This document shows, piece by piece, positions 8,535 through 19,883 of a stretch of DNA of 64,000 nt (position 1 is its first letter; each line of letters starts with the position of its first letter). Both the position numbers and the translations under genes were made by a program. Source of the stretch: Chth-196 sp044376515. Its GTDB lineage: Bacteria > Verrucomicrobiota > Verrucomicrobiia > Chthoniobacterales > Chthoniobacteraceae. The notes beneath the pieces were generated by a model. That model saw nothing but the letters and a program-made list of their open reading frames with translations. It was not told the DNA's origin and did not search any database. The stretch spans positions 1 through 64,000 of the forward strand of contig JBILKV010000001.1 of assembly GCA_044376515.1 (NCBI GenBank), read 5' to 3'.

Positions 8535-9958
8535 TTTTTCTCAATCTCGAACCGCTCGATGGCAAAGCCGCTCTTGAGGTCTTTGAGCACGGGCGCCTGC
8601 GGTTGCGTTTCCCGATGGGTCCGCAGGCGGTAGTTGGCTCCGCCGGCGGGCGCGAAAACCAGACATGAGATGACATCGAGGACGTCGTCTTCGCCATGGA
8701 TTTTCATCTGACTGGATGCAACGGATTCGCCTCGTTGGAGGTCGAGCCGATCCACGAAACGATTGGCCCGGTCGAGCCGCAACGCATTGCGCATGTTCTT
8801 CTCCATCTCGCGGAGACTTTCCTTGCGCTCCTGCTCGTTGAGGGCCGCTGCCACGGGGAGTTGGGAGGCCGGTCGCGCTGATTTCCGCCCCTTGGCGAGC
8901 GACGTGCCCCCAAGCAGACCGGTGTCTGCAAGCCTCAGGGGGGGGAGGTTCAGGGTGTCCTCCAAATCCGCAAAACGGACGTGCGCTGGCTGCCCGCGCA
9001 CGAAGTCGAAAATGAATTTGACCTGTTGCCGCCGGGACGAACCTACGTCTTGGATGTAGCGGATGCGAGAGCGGGAGCGGCGGGCGAAATCCGCCGCACT
9101 GCCGTCCATCCGGTCCGCCGTCGGCTCGACATCGCCCAGTGAGATCGAGAGCTCCTCGATGGTGCGTAGGATCTCCTGCATGGCGCCGGGAGAGTCCGGG
9201 TTGGTGCGGAGAAAATCCGCGTGGAGGTGTTGAAGGGCCACGTCGTCGTGTTCGAGGCTCCGCAACCCTTCCGCCGCCTCGCGGAGTCGCTCGGGCAATT
9301 TGGCGTGGATCAACTCGCGGTAGCACTGCTGGGTGATCTGGGCTGAGAATTCATTGTAGAGAAGGTCGAGTGCCGCCGCGATGGTGGCTGTCTTGAGTTG
9401 ACGTTGGGCATACCGCTCCACCTGTTTGCGGATCATCCGCAGTTCCCGCAGTCCCGCTCGCGTCTGGGTAAGGCAGTTTTTTAACTCTTCCCAAATGATC
9501 TCCATGCGCGAGTGGGGAAAACGCAGAGCGGCGAGCCGGTCGCACACGAGGCGCAGTTTCCCGGTGAACGAGGTGACTGTCTGGCTGACGACGGTGCGCA
9601 GGGCCTCGAGCAGGGTTTGTGCGGCCGGTTCCAGAAAGAGGAGCCGCCGGTAGTCGGAGCGTTTTTCCTCCTCCAGCCAGCCCGCGGCAATCAGGCGGCG
9701 GAGCACCTGGCTCGCCGGGGGTTCCGTTCCCGTCCCGGCCGGAGCCTCCTCCGCCTCCTCCTGCAGAACGGCGCCCGAGGCGAAGACCCGATCGATGATT
9801 TCCAGCGCCTCCGGGCGTTCCATCGCGTCACCGCGCGCGGGCATCTCGCGTTCAAGGGCATCAACGGCATCCAAGAGCAGTCGGGCGTTCGGGCCGGTAA
9901 GGACACTGAAAAACTTCGGGTTGAGTTCGGAGTAAAGGATCGTGCCGAGGTAGGCCAT
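8531..9958 (-). CDS. jetA: Wadjet system kleisin-like subunit JetA
   Basis: JetA is the kleisin-like (MksF-like) protein closing the JetC dimer in the plasmid-sensing complex. The 475-residue, largely helical protein begins with MAYLGTILYSELNPKFFSVL and continues LLLDAVDALE. From recall this resembles the DUF5716-type JetA of type II Wadjet systems (NFF-x-VL...LYxDAL) more than the DUF3375 type, though no alignment was made. It is the first gene of the jetABCD operon; the next start overlaps its stop. No clear ribosome-binding site precedes the ATG at 9958. The 333-base divergent spacer to the isocitrate dehydrogenase gene should hold the operon promoter. Confidence 0.85.
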   Translation of the reverse strand: MAYLGTILYSELNPKFFSVLTGPNARLLLDAVDALEREMPARGDAMERPEALEIIDRVFASGAVLQEEAEEAPAGTGTEPPASQVLRRLIAAGWLEEEKRSDYRRLLFLEPAAQTLLEALRTVVSQTVTSFTGKLRLVCDRLAALRFPHSRMEIIWEELKNCLTQTRAGLRELRMIRKQVERYAQRQLKTATIAAALDLLYNEFSAQITQQCYRELIHAKLPERLREAAEGLRSLEHDDVALQHLHADFLRTNPDSPGAMQEILRTIEELSISLGDVEPTADRMDGSAADFARRSRSRIRYIQDVGSSRRQQVKFIFDFVRGQPAHVRFADLEDTLNLPPLRLADTGLLGGTSLAKGRKSARPASQLPVAAALNEQERKESLREMEKNMRNALRLDRANRFVDRLDLQRGESVASSQMKIHGEDDVLDVISCLVFAPAGGANYRLRTHRETQPQAPVLKDLKSGFAIERFEIEKK

Positions 9959-10291
9959 GCGGGTGGAATTTGGGACGACAGTTGCGTGGGTGGAGCATGC
10001 GGTCCTGGAAAAGAAGGGGATGCGGAGGTGCGAAGAACCGGAGGAGGAGGGGAGGGGGGAAGGTCTGGAATGCAGGGAGTTGGCTTGGCCCGCGTTTCTA
10101 TGCGGAGGCTGCGCACCCTATCTTTTGCAGCGAGGGAAAAGCGTAGGACCCTCGGGCCCCTTTTTGAAGTATTTCCGCGGGGAACGGGTGGGGCGACATC
10201 CCTGACACCGAGACAATGAAACCTTTGAGTCTCGATTTGTGGGACGTCATCCATCAAGATGGATGCTTCGCCACCAGTCATAGTCAAAACC
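9959..10291. other. Divergent spacer between jetA and icd
   Basis: This 333-base intergenic stretch separates the minus-strand jet operon from the plus-strand isocitrate dehydrogenase gene and must carry both promoters. It includes a purine-rich, strongly G-rich block at about 10010-10070. No convincing -35/-10 pair, operator palindrome or RNA gene was recognised. Confidence 0.5.
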
Positions 10292-12520
<2,229 letters not shown>

Positions 12521-12566
12521 GACGGGTCGCCTCGCGAATGGGATCTTGTGCTTTTTGACGCGCGGG

Positions 12567-13985
12567 CTAGGTCAGGATCTCCTTGAGGACCGTGGCCCCT
12601 TCCACGCCTGACAACCGCGCGTCTAACCCCTGAAACTTGATGCTGAAAGCGTCGTGCTGGATCCCCAGTTGGTGGAGCATCGTGGCGTGCAGGTCATGGA
12701 CGGTCGCGACCTTTTCCGATGCGGCGTACCCCAGTTCATCTGTGGCTCCGTGAACGATACCTCCCTGAACTCCCCCACCCGCAAGCCACACTGACATCGC
12801 TTTGTTGTGGTGGTCCCGCCCGCTTCCCCCTTGGGACATGGGGGTGCGTCCAAACTCGCCAGCCCACACAATGAGGGTGCTCTCCAACATCCCGCGCTGC
12901 TTGAGGTCGGTGATGAGGGCCATGCAGGCACGGTCGATTTCCTGCGCCTTGAAGGCGATCCCGTCCTTGATCCCGCCATGGTGGTCCCAGTCCTTGTGGT
13001 AGAGTTGGATGAAGCGTACCCCGCGTTCCGCGAGGCGCCGCGCCAGAAGGCAGTTTGAGGCGAAGGACCCATCGCCGGGTTGGCAGCCGTAGAGTTCGAG
13101 GGTCCGAGCGCCTTCGCCGCTGAGATCCATCAGTTCCGGCACGCTCGCCTGCATCTGAAATGCCATCTCGTACTGGGCCACGCGGGTTGCGATTTCCGGG
13201 TCCTCCACCAACTCGGCGTGCTGCCGGTTGAGGGCGCTGATGGCGGCTACATCGCCTCCCTGCTGCTCACGGCTGATTCCAGCGGGATTGGTAAGGTAAA
13301 GAACCGGATCGCCCTTCCCGCGCAACTGCACCCCCTGATAACGGCTGGGCAGAAAGCCGCTGCTCCACTGGCGCGCGGCAATCGGTTGGTTTTGTCCTCC
13401 CTTGCCCAGCGAGGTCAGCACCACGAAACCGGGGAGATCCGCCGCCTCACTGCCCAACCCGTAGGTCACCCACGAGCCCATGCTCGGCCGGCCCGCAATC
13501 TGGGAACCGGTGTTCATGAACATGTGGGCCGGATCATGGTTGATCGCGTCGGTCGTCATCGAGCGGATGAGGCAAATATCGTCAATCACCGAGCCGATCT
13601 GCGGAAGGAGAGAGCAGATCTCGATCTGGTTTTTTCCAAATTTTGCGAAGGGGTGCTGCGGCGCAAAACAGAGCAACTTCTGCCCCTGCAGTTGTGCGAG
13701 TTGTTGGCCTTTGGTCATGCTCTCGGGCATCGCCTGCCCGTGCATCTCGCTCAGCTTCGGCTTGGGATCAAACGTTTCCAGATGGGACGGGCCACCCGCC
13801 ATGGAAAGCCAGATCACTCGCTTGACCTTTTGCGGCAGCGGCAGCCTACCGAGTGTTCCTTGGAGGGCGGCTGCTCTCGCGGTTTGCAGATTCAGCAGGG
13901 AACCCAGGGCCACCGCACCCAGACCGCGTGCGGATTGTCCCAGAAAGGTGCGCCGGTTGTGGCGGAGGGCGGGATTTGGTTGCAT
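12567..13985 (-). CDS. DUF1501 exported protein (sulfatase-like), Tat leader
   Basis: DUF1501 proteins are exported alkaline-phosphatase/sulfatase-superfamily proteins abundant in Planctomycetes and Verrucomicrobia; their substrate is unknown. From the ATG at 13985 the 472-residue product starts with a twin-arginine leader (RRTFLGQSARGLGAVALGSL). It then has family blocks VIWLSMAGGPSHLETFDPKP, GSWVTYGLGSE and, near the C-terminus, VWAGEFGRTPMSQGGSGRDH with the metal-site-like Asp-His pair. The frame is open to 14042 but the downstream ATG puts the Tat motif at the N-terminus. The DUF1549/DUF1553 gene lies 235 bases upstream on the same strand, the usual PVC pairing. Confidence 0.9.
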   Translation of the reverse strand: MQPNPALRHNRRTFLGQSARGLGAVALGSLLNLQTARAAALQGTLGRLPLPQKVKRVIWLSMAGGPSHLETFDPKPKLSEMHGQAMPESMTKGQQLAQLQGQKLLCFAPQHPFAKFGKNQIEICSLLPQIGSVIDDICLIRSMTTDAINHDPAHMFMNTGSQIAGRPSMGSWVTYGLGSEAADLPGFVVLTSLGKGGQNQPIAARQWSSGFLPSRYQGVQLRGKGDPVLYLTNPAGISREQQGGDVAAISALNRQHAELVEDPEIATRVAQYEMAFQMQASVPELMDLSGEGARTLELYGCQPGDGSFASNCLLARRLAERGVRFIQLYHKDWDHHGGIKDGIAFKAQEIDRACMALITDLKQRGMLESTLIVWAGEFGRTPMSQGGSGRDHHNKAMSVWLAGGGVQGGIVHGATDELGYAASEKVATVHDLHATMLHQLGIQHDAFSIKFQGLDARLSGVEGATVLKEILT

Positions 13986-14220
13986 AACAGGGTTTCTATT
14001 GTGATTGCGGCCACAAGAGCCGGGAGCTTCGGATGGGTGCACTCATTGCTCAAACGTCAGCGCACGTAGGGTCGCGAGGCTTTGAGAAAAAGTGGAGAGG
14101 TTTCGCTCCAGTGGTTTCTGGAAACCTGCATCCCTCATTCGCGGCGACGTAAACCATCTCTTCTTTCGGGTGCATCGGCGTCCGGGCGTCTCCGTGGTGC
14201 GGTGTCTGTGGCTTGGCCAG

Positions 14221-16764
14221 TCAGGCTCGGGTGATAGATTCGTGGAGGTTCAGCAACACCCTCGCGATGTGCATCCATGCGGCGATCTCCACCCTTTCGG
14301 CCGGGGGGGGCAGAGGGACCTGGCCGACTCTCAGCACGCTCTCCGCGGTGCTTGCGTCCGCCTGATACAACGCCCGGTTCTTGTCTAGCAGGGGGAGCAG
14401 GGTCCTGACCTCCTCAGACCTTGGGTTCCTCTGAAGCGCCTGTTGGAACGCCCATACAAGCCGTTCCTCGGGCGAACCGGTGCCTTCGCGCACAATCCGC
14501 GCCGCAAAGGCGCGTGCCGCCTCCACGTAAGTGGGATCGTTGAGAAGTACCAAGGCCTGTTGCGGGATGTTCGAGCGGGTTCTTTCCGCGCAGCACTCTT
14601 CCCGGCTCGGGGCGTCGAAGGCGAGCAGCGACGGGTGCAGGAAGGAGCGCTGCCACCAAGTGTAGAGGCCCCGCCGATAGAGCCCCTCGCCGGAGTCATT
14701 CGCCCATTCCCGAGTCGGAAAATTGAGGTTCTCCCAGTACCGTTCCGGCTGGTAGGGCTTCACGCTGGGGCCGCCAATGTTCGGCACCAGCAGTCCCGCG
14801 ACCGACAGGGCATTGTCCCGCACCAACTCAGCGTCATAGCGGAATGCGCTCTGGCGGGCGTGCTCGCGGTTGTAAGGGTCCGCGGCGGTCAACGTGGCAT
14901 TCAACGCGGAAGTCTGCCTGTAAGTCGCGCTCTCGACCAGCAGCCGGACCATATGCTTTACATCCCATCCGCTGTCCATGAATTCACAAGCGAGCCAGTC
15001 GAGGAGGGCGGCGTTGGGAGGGGGCTCGCCCTGCGCACCCAGATCATCCAAAACCTTGCTGAGCCCAGTCCCGAAAAACTGCTTCCACAGCCGGTTCATC
15101 ACAGTGCGTGCCGTCAACGGATTTTCGCGAGAGACCAACCACTGGGCCAGATCCAAACGGGTCGGTTCGCGACCCTCGAATTTGGGCTGCGGCAGGTAAT
15201 GGGGCAGCGCCGCCTTCACCACTTCTCCAGTGTCATCCAAAAAGTTGCCCCGCGCCAGAATGCGGACGGTCCTAGACTGCGGCGCCTTTTCACTCACCAG
15301 GCACTTGGGGAGGGGATCGTAGAAGTCCTTGCGCGCCTTTTCAGCCGCCGTAAGAGTCTTCGTCTCTTCCCTAAACAAGTTCGTCGCCCTTGTTCTGAAG
15401 TAGGTCTGGAGATCCTGTTTTTCTTTCGCGCTCCGCGCTTTGGCATCCTTCTTGAGCGCGGCCACGGCCAGTTGGGCGGCTCTCTTGTCCGCTTCCGCGG
15501 CCTTGGCATCCTTGGCCAGTTCCGGAAGGGTTCCGCCCGTGCCCAGAGCGGTGATCTGCTCCGCCTCCCACTCTTTCTGTGCCGCGTCGAGTTGTGGGGT
15601 GATGCCGTCCACCTTCTGCTTCGCGGCGGAAAGCTCGGCATCCAGACGCTTCATTTCGGCCTGCTCCGCCTCCGAGATGACGAGCATACCGTCTTCCCGC
15701 CTGCCGATGACGGCTTCCTTGATGTCCGCAAAAAAAGCACCGAGGGAGTAAAAGTCCTTGGTGGTGAAGGGATCGAACTTGTGGTCGTGGCACTGGGCGC
15801 ACCCTGTGGTCTGTCCGAGCCACGCCGCGCCGATGGCGCGCACCCGGTCCGTGAGCATTCTGGCCTCGTAATCCTTGGTCTGGGCGCCCCCTTCCTCGGT
15901 GGAGAGCAGCAGCCTGTTGAAGGCGGATCCAACCCTGGTTTCACGGCTGGTATCCGGCATCAGGTCGCCGGCAATTTGTTCGAGGGTGAAGCGGTCGAAC
16001 CGTTTGTTTTCGTTGAAGGAGTTGATTACCCAGTCGCGGTAGGGCCAGACGTTTCTGGGGGTGTCGCTGTGATAGCCGATCGTGTCCGCAAAACGGACCA
16101 CATCGAGCCATCCCAAGGCCATGCGTTCTCCGTAGTGTTTGTTGGATAACAGTTTGGACACCAGCTTTTCGTACGCGCCCGGGTTCTTGTCGCCGACAAA
16201 CGAGGCGACTTCCGCGGGCGAGGGGGGCAGTCCTAGGAGGTCCGCGTAGAGCCGCCTCACCAGCGTGCGCCGGTCTGTCTCAGCAGAGGGCTTTAGGCCC
16301 ACGGCACTCAATCGCTTTTGAACGAGCGCATCAACCGGGTGGATTCCCGCGGGAAGCGACGGCTTGACCGGCTTTTCATACGACCAGTGTCGCTGGTAGG
16401 GAGCTCCCTGACGGATCCATTGCTCGAGCAAACTTTTCTGTTGGGCGGAAAGTTTTTTGTTCGAATCCGGAGGGGGCATCACCTCGTCGAGATCCTTGGA
16501 GTGGAGCCGCTTGACCAGTTCGCTCTGGTCTGGGTTGCCCGGGACGAAGGCCTCTTTTCGCGTTGCCTCTTCCCGCACATCCAGCCGTAGTTCGGCCTTG
16601 CGGTGGCTCTTGTCCGGACCGTGGCACTGAAAGCAGTTGTCGGAAAGAATGGGCCGAATGTCCCGGTTGAATTCGATGGCAGCAGACATGTCCGCTGCCG
16701 GCGCGAAGCCGGACGTCAGACCAAAGGTGAGAATGACGATGGAGGACGGGGTGAGGAGTTTCAT
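14221..16764 (-). CDS. DUF1549/DUF1553 protein with planctomycete-type cytochrome c domain
   Basis: Large exported protein of the PSCyt1-DUF1549-DUF1553 family, typical of Planctomycetes and Verrucomicrobia and usually encoded beside a DUF1501 gene; its function is unproven. From the ATG at 16764 the product is 847 residues with a signal peptide (about 1-24). A haem-binding CFQCH sits at 44-48 in the block IRPILSDNCFQCHGPDKSH. The DUF1549 region contains WLDVVRFADTIGYHSDTPRN near 219-238 and a second CAQCH at 322-326 (CAQCHDHKFDPF). An Ala/Lys-rich segment links to DUF1553 (NPLTARTVMNRLWKQFFGTG). The 72 residues encoded upstream look non-coding, so the later start is chosen. Confidence 0.92.
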   Translation of the reverse strand: MKLLTPSSIVILTFGLTSGFAPAADMSAAIEFNRDIRPILSDNCFQCHGPDKSHRKAELRLDVREEATRKEAFVPGNPDQSELVKRLHSKDLDEVMPPPDSNKKLSAQQKSLLEQWIRQGAPYQRHWSYEKPVKPSLPAGIHPVDALVQKRLSAVGLKPSAETDRRTLVRRLYADLLGLPPSPAEVASFVGDKNPGAYEKLVSKLLSNKHYGERMALGWLDVVRFADTIGYHSDTPRNVWPYRDWVINSFNENKRFDRFTLEQIAGDLMPDTSRETRVGSAFNRLLLSTEEGGAQTKDYEARMLTDRVRAIGAAWLGQTTGCAQCHDHKFDPFTTKDFYSLGAFFADIKEAVIGRREDGMLVISEAEQAEMKRLDAELSAAKQKVDGITPQLDAAQKEWEAEQITALGTGGTLPELAKDAKAAEADKRAAQLAVAALKKDAKARSAKEKQDLQTYFRTRATNLFREETKTLTAAEKARKDFYDPLPKCLVSEKAPQSRTVRILARGNFLDDTGEVVKAALPHYLPQPKFEGREPTRLDLAQWLVSRENPLTARTVMNRLWKQFFGTGLSKVLDDLGAQGEPPPNAALLDWLACEFMDSGWDVKHMVRLLVESATYRQTSALNATLTAADPYNREHARQSAFRYDAELVRDNALSVAGLLVPNIGGPSVKPYQPERYWENLNFPTREWANDSGEGLYRRGLYTWWQRSFLHPSLLAFDAPSREECCAERTRSNIPQQALVLLNDPTYVEAARAFAARIVREGTGSPEERLVWAFQQALQRNPRSEEVRTLLPLLDKNRALYQADASTAESVLRVGQVPLPPPAERVEIAAWMHIARVLLNLHESITRA

Positions 16765-16983
16765 CGTGGACCTGATACTAGGTGCAAAGCTTCGGTTTGA
16801 GGCATTCTTAGGAGATCTGCAAGCGGCTGTTTTTATCGCGGGCTCCCCGCAGACCGGATGGCGAGGTGAATGTTTCCAGACAAAAAAGGGCGGAAAAGCT
16901 GTGGCTCCTTTGCGGCTCCGCGGCTCGACACGAAAGTCTTTTTTCGGGATCCATTCGTTTGCCGGTGCCGCCTTCGTCACGGT

Positions 16984-18108
16984 TCACCTCTGCCAGCCCG
17001 GAGATGGCGCGGCACGCGCATGGGCAGGCACATTGATTCCTTCGGCTCCGTCCATCAGCAGCAGGGAGCCCACGTTCTCCTCTGTGAAAAGTCCGACCAG
17101 CCGCCCGGAAGGGTCCAGGACTGGGAGCGCGGGAGTTTCGAACTCCCGCATGAGGCTGCAGGCCGCCGAAAACAGATGACCCGGTGTCACGGTGGGCAGG
17201 TCAATCCGAGCATACGAGAGCGCCGGGCCCATGGGACCAACCGCGTGAAGCCCGGCGATCAGTCCGTTCCGGGAGAGAAGCGCCAGATACCTCCCAACGT
17301 CATCTCCGATGGGAAAGGTGTGTTGGGCGGAGTGCACCAGAAGGTCCGCTGCATCCGCTAACCGCGCGTCCGTCGGGAGCAGGGTGAAGCGGGTCATCAT
17401 CGCGTCCTTGACCCTCAAACCGCGGGATGCCTCGCGGACCGCCACCTGCGACGCTTCGCTGCCCGCGCCGAGAAACAGGAACGCCGCGATGAAAACCAGC
17501 ATCGGGGCGGGCACCAGCAGGCCCGCCGCGCCTAGAAGCACCGCGAGCAGTTGGCCGGCGCCCGCCGCAATTTGAGTGGCCCGTGCGTAATTTAAACGCA
17601 TGGCCAGCAACGCTCGAAAGACTCTTCCCCCGTCGAGTGGAAAGGCGGGAATCAAGTTGAACGCCAGCAACCCCGTGTTGATCGTAAAGAGGTTGGCCGG
17701 AAGGGCGTCCCAGCCCTGGCCTTCCGATTCCATGGAGGTCAGCTGAAAGTTCGAAAGGGCCCCGAAAACCAGCGCCAGCGCCGCACTCACTGCGGGACCT
17801 GCCAGCGCAACTCCAACCTCCTCAACCGGGCGCTCTGGAATCCGCTCGAGCCGCGCCAGACCCCCGATTGGCAGAAGGGTGATGTCCGGGGTGCGGATAC
17901 CAAACCGGCGCGCGGCCCAAGCGTGGCCGAGTTCGTGCAGCAGGACGCAAGTAAACACGAGACAGAGTAGCGTGATTCCCTGAAGTGCCGCCCTCCAACC
18001 GCCCGCGACGCCATCGGTGAAACCCACCCACGCCAGAAACAGGAGGAATGTCAGGTGAACTCGAATTTGGATGCCCGTGAGGCGACCGATTGAGAAAGAC
18101 CAGCCCAT
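16984..18108 (-). CDS. M50-family site-2 intramembrane metalloprotease with CBS-like tail
   Basis: A membrane zinc protease of the site-2 protease (M50/RseP-SpoIVFB-like) group. The 374-residue product has several hydrophobic helices, the zinc motif HELGH at 58-62 and the third ligand in NLIPAFPLDGGR (Asp159). A C-terminal soluble part from about 235 resembles a CBS pair, as in Rv2625c-type proteases. These enzymes release membrane-bound regulators or cleave signal-peptide remnants; the target here is unknown. A strong AAGGAG ribosome-binding site precedes the ATG at 18108. A sigma factor gene lies immediately upstream on the same strand, so a signalling link is possible but not shown. Confidence 0.9.
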   Translation of the reverse strand: MGWSFSIGRLTGIQIRVHLTFLLFLAWVGFTDGVAGGWRAALQGITLLCLVFTCVLLHELGHAWAARRFGIRTPDITLLPIGGLARLERIPERPVEEVGVALAGPAVSAALALVFGALSNFQLTSMESEGQGWDALPANLFTINTGLLAFNLIPAFPLDGGRVFRALLAMRLNYARATQIAAGAGQLLAVLLGAAGLLVPAPMLVFIAAFLFLGAGSEASQVAVREASRGLRVKDAMMTRFTLLPTDARLADAADLLVHSAQHTFPIGDDVGRYLALLSRNGLIAGLHAVGPMGPALSYARIDLPTVTPGHLFSAACSLMREFETPALPVLDPSGRLVGLFTEENVGSLLLMDGAEGINVPAHARAAPSPGWQR

Positions 18109-18274
18109 AAATCAACTCCTTTTTCTTCTCTCTTGCTCCTGCCCTGCTCAGTCAACAGATCACCGCCGACTTCTGAGGGGCGGGACCAAGCCCACCGCAT
18201 GGCCGCCCCCCAACCGCTTCCAAATGGAAAATGGAGCCCAGCGCCCTGCCACGGCCATTCTCGGCCACGACAGC

Positions 18275-18365
18275 CCTTCACATAGGCCTTCACATAGGCC
18301 TTCACATAGGCCTTCACATAGGCCTTCACATAGGCCTTCACATAGGCCTTCACATAGGCCTTCAC
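18275..18365. repeat. 12-bp tandem repeat array, 7.6 copies
   Basis: Seven perfect copies of CCTTCACATAGG occupy 18275-18358, followed by a partial CCTTCAC at 18359-18365 that merges with the sigma-factor stop codon (18365-18367). On the transcribed minus strand the unit reads CCTATGTGAAGG. In the sigma-factor frame each unit therefore contains a TGA stop, and each also holds an AAGG box followed by ATG-TGA. The unit length is a multiple of three, so all six frames repeat in phase. The array fills part of the 256-base gap before the M50 protease gene. Confidence 0.95.
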
Positions 18366-19324
18366 TATTCGACGGCAACCGGAACCATGGCTGAAGCCTC
18401 GAGTCCGAGCGGCCCGCTCAATGCCGAAACCCGGGCGCTCGCGGATGCGCTCCGGCGCTTGCGCTCGAGAACGGACCAACCGGCGGACTCCGAGAAGGCC
18501 CGGCGTACCTTGACAAGCGCGAGTTCGGCGATCCGACGCACCCACTCGTGGCTTACGCCCAGCCTGCGGCCCAACTCCCGGAAGGACACCGAGGAGGGGG
18601 CGCTCAACCCGAACTTCAGGGCGAGCACCTGCAACTCGCGATCGTCCAGTTCAGCGAGGCAAGCCAGAAGTTCGTCGTGCAATTCATCAGACTTCAACCT
18701 TTCGGAAGGGTGCTGCGCCGCGGGATCCGCCAACGTATCGCCGAAGTTGCGGCCGTCTTCCTCATCCGCGCTCACCGCCGTGTCCATGGAAACCACCTCG
18801 ATGCGGTCCCCCTGCATTTCGGAGAGGCCGTGCATCGAAAGCCCGAGGCGCTCTGCAAGCTCCTCCTCGCTTGCGGAGCGGCCCAGTTGCGCGGAAACTT
18901 CTTCCTGAATCCGGGCAAGCTTGCGCAAACGCTGGGATCTCCAGACGGGGATCCGCACCGCCCGCGCCTGCGAGGTGATGGAACGGTGGATCCGCTGCCG
19001 GATCCAGACGGAGGCGTAGGCAAGAAATCGGGTGCCGAATTTTGGGTTGTAAAGCTCAGAGGCGCGGAGCAGGCCGAGATTCCCTTCGGAAACCAGATCG
19101 GCAAGTGGCATTCCGAAACCGGCATATTGCCTGGCAATTTTCACCACGAGGCGGAGATGCGACTTGGTAAGAGTGTCTCTGGCATCCTGATCCCCGGCAC
19201 ACGCCTTGGCTCCGAGGGCAAGGGACTCTTCATGGGTGAGGTTTGGATGCTTGGCAATGTCAGCCAAGTATGCGCTCAAGGCGCTCCATTCTCCACTGTC
19301 GGCATGATCGGTGTGTGTTTTCAT
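18365..19324 (-). CDS. RNA polymerase sigma factor, sigma-70 family (RpoD/RpoS-like, no region 1.1)
   Basis: A DNA-binding specificity subunit of RNA polymerase. The 319-residue product has region 1.2 (LSAYLADIAKHPNLTHEE) and region 2 with the core-binding/-10 block DLVSEGNLGLLRASELYNP and FLAYASVWIRQRIHRSI. Region 3 follows (QLGRSASEEELAERLGLS), then region 4 with the helix-turn-helix FRELGRRLGVSHEWVRRI. No acidic region 1.1 is present, so it looks like a group 2-type factor (RpoS/RpoH-like) rather than the primary sigma factor. A low-complexity tail of about 35 residues (SASASARVSALSG...) follows region 4. The stop codon abuts a 12-bp tandem repeat, and an M50 protease gene is next on the same strand. 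No ribosome-binding site is evident at the ATG. Confidence 0.9.
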   Translation of the reverse strand: MKTHTDHADSGEWSALSAYLADIAKHPNLTHEESLALGAKACAGDQDARDTLTKSHLRLVVKIARQYAGFGMPLADLVSEGNLGLLRASELYNPKFGTRFLAYASVWIRQRIHRSITSQARAVRIPVWRSQRLRKLARIQEEVSAQLGRSASEEELAERLGLSMHGLSEMQGDRIEVVSMDTAVSADEEDGRNFGDTLADPAAQHPSERLKSDELHDELLACLAELDDRELQVLALKFGLSAPSSVSFRELGRRLGVSHEWVRRIAELALVKVRRAFSESAGWSVLERKRRSASASARVSALSGPLGLEASAMVPVAVE

Positions 19325-19883
19325 GTGGTGGTCCGAATCTGGGGCTGCGCGTTTACTGCGGTGGGGAGGGCGGCGTGGTGGAAATGCAAACCGGCGGACA
19401 TCGGCTGTTGCTGACTGTTGGAACAGACTGGGAGCAAACTGCAGTTACCAACCTTTCTGACCTTCACTGCGGAGCAAAGGTTCAAAAAGGCGTAAAAATC
19501 TTTCGAAAAATTCGGGCGGCTCCGGGATTTGGGGGGCGAGTCGCGGTGTTTTTGCTTCGGTAAACGATCTTTAGGACTTAGCCCTGTGGAAATTCATGCA
19601 GATTCAAATCCCCCCTCGGAAACCGCTGCCAGGCCACCGTTGGTTGCTGGCATCCGACGCCGACGCCTTTGATTTGGTCACGCTGATGTCGGAGCAATCG
19701 CCCAATTACTGCAACAGGTTGCGCGGAACCAAAGCCCGGCTCGGATTGATTCTTCCTCGTATTGATCCAACCGGGCTCGACATTGCATGCCTTCCGTGTC
19801 AACCAGATGGCGACCGTGCTGCCTTTGGTGCATCAACCGCTGGAGCGGAGGCGTCTGTCGCGCGGGCCGGTCGGAAGGTATCA
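19325..19883. other. Divergent intergenic region upstream of sigma factor and 3D lipoprotein genes
   Basis: About 560 bases separate the sigma-factor start (minus) from the lipoprotein start (plus). An A/T-richer patch lies at about 19480-19580 and is the most promoter-like part. A frame is open through 19596-19883 in phase with the lipoprotein gene, but its translation shows no recognisable domain and would bury the signal peptide. No RNA gene was recognised. Confidence 0.4.

Noticed and set aside
14443..16149. 568-residue plus-strand open frame inside the DUF1549/DUF1553 gene
   Set aside because: Antisense shadow without motifs.
18275..18365. Short repeats considered as a CRISPR array
   Set aside because: Units are 12 bp, directly abutting, with no spacers and no cas genes in the window.
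19601..19620. tRNA-like T-loop (TTCAAATCC)
   Set aside because: The flanking bases cannot form a T stem and no acceptor or anticodon arm is present.
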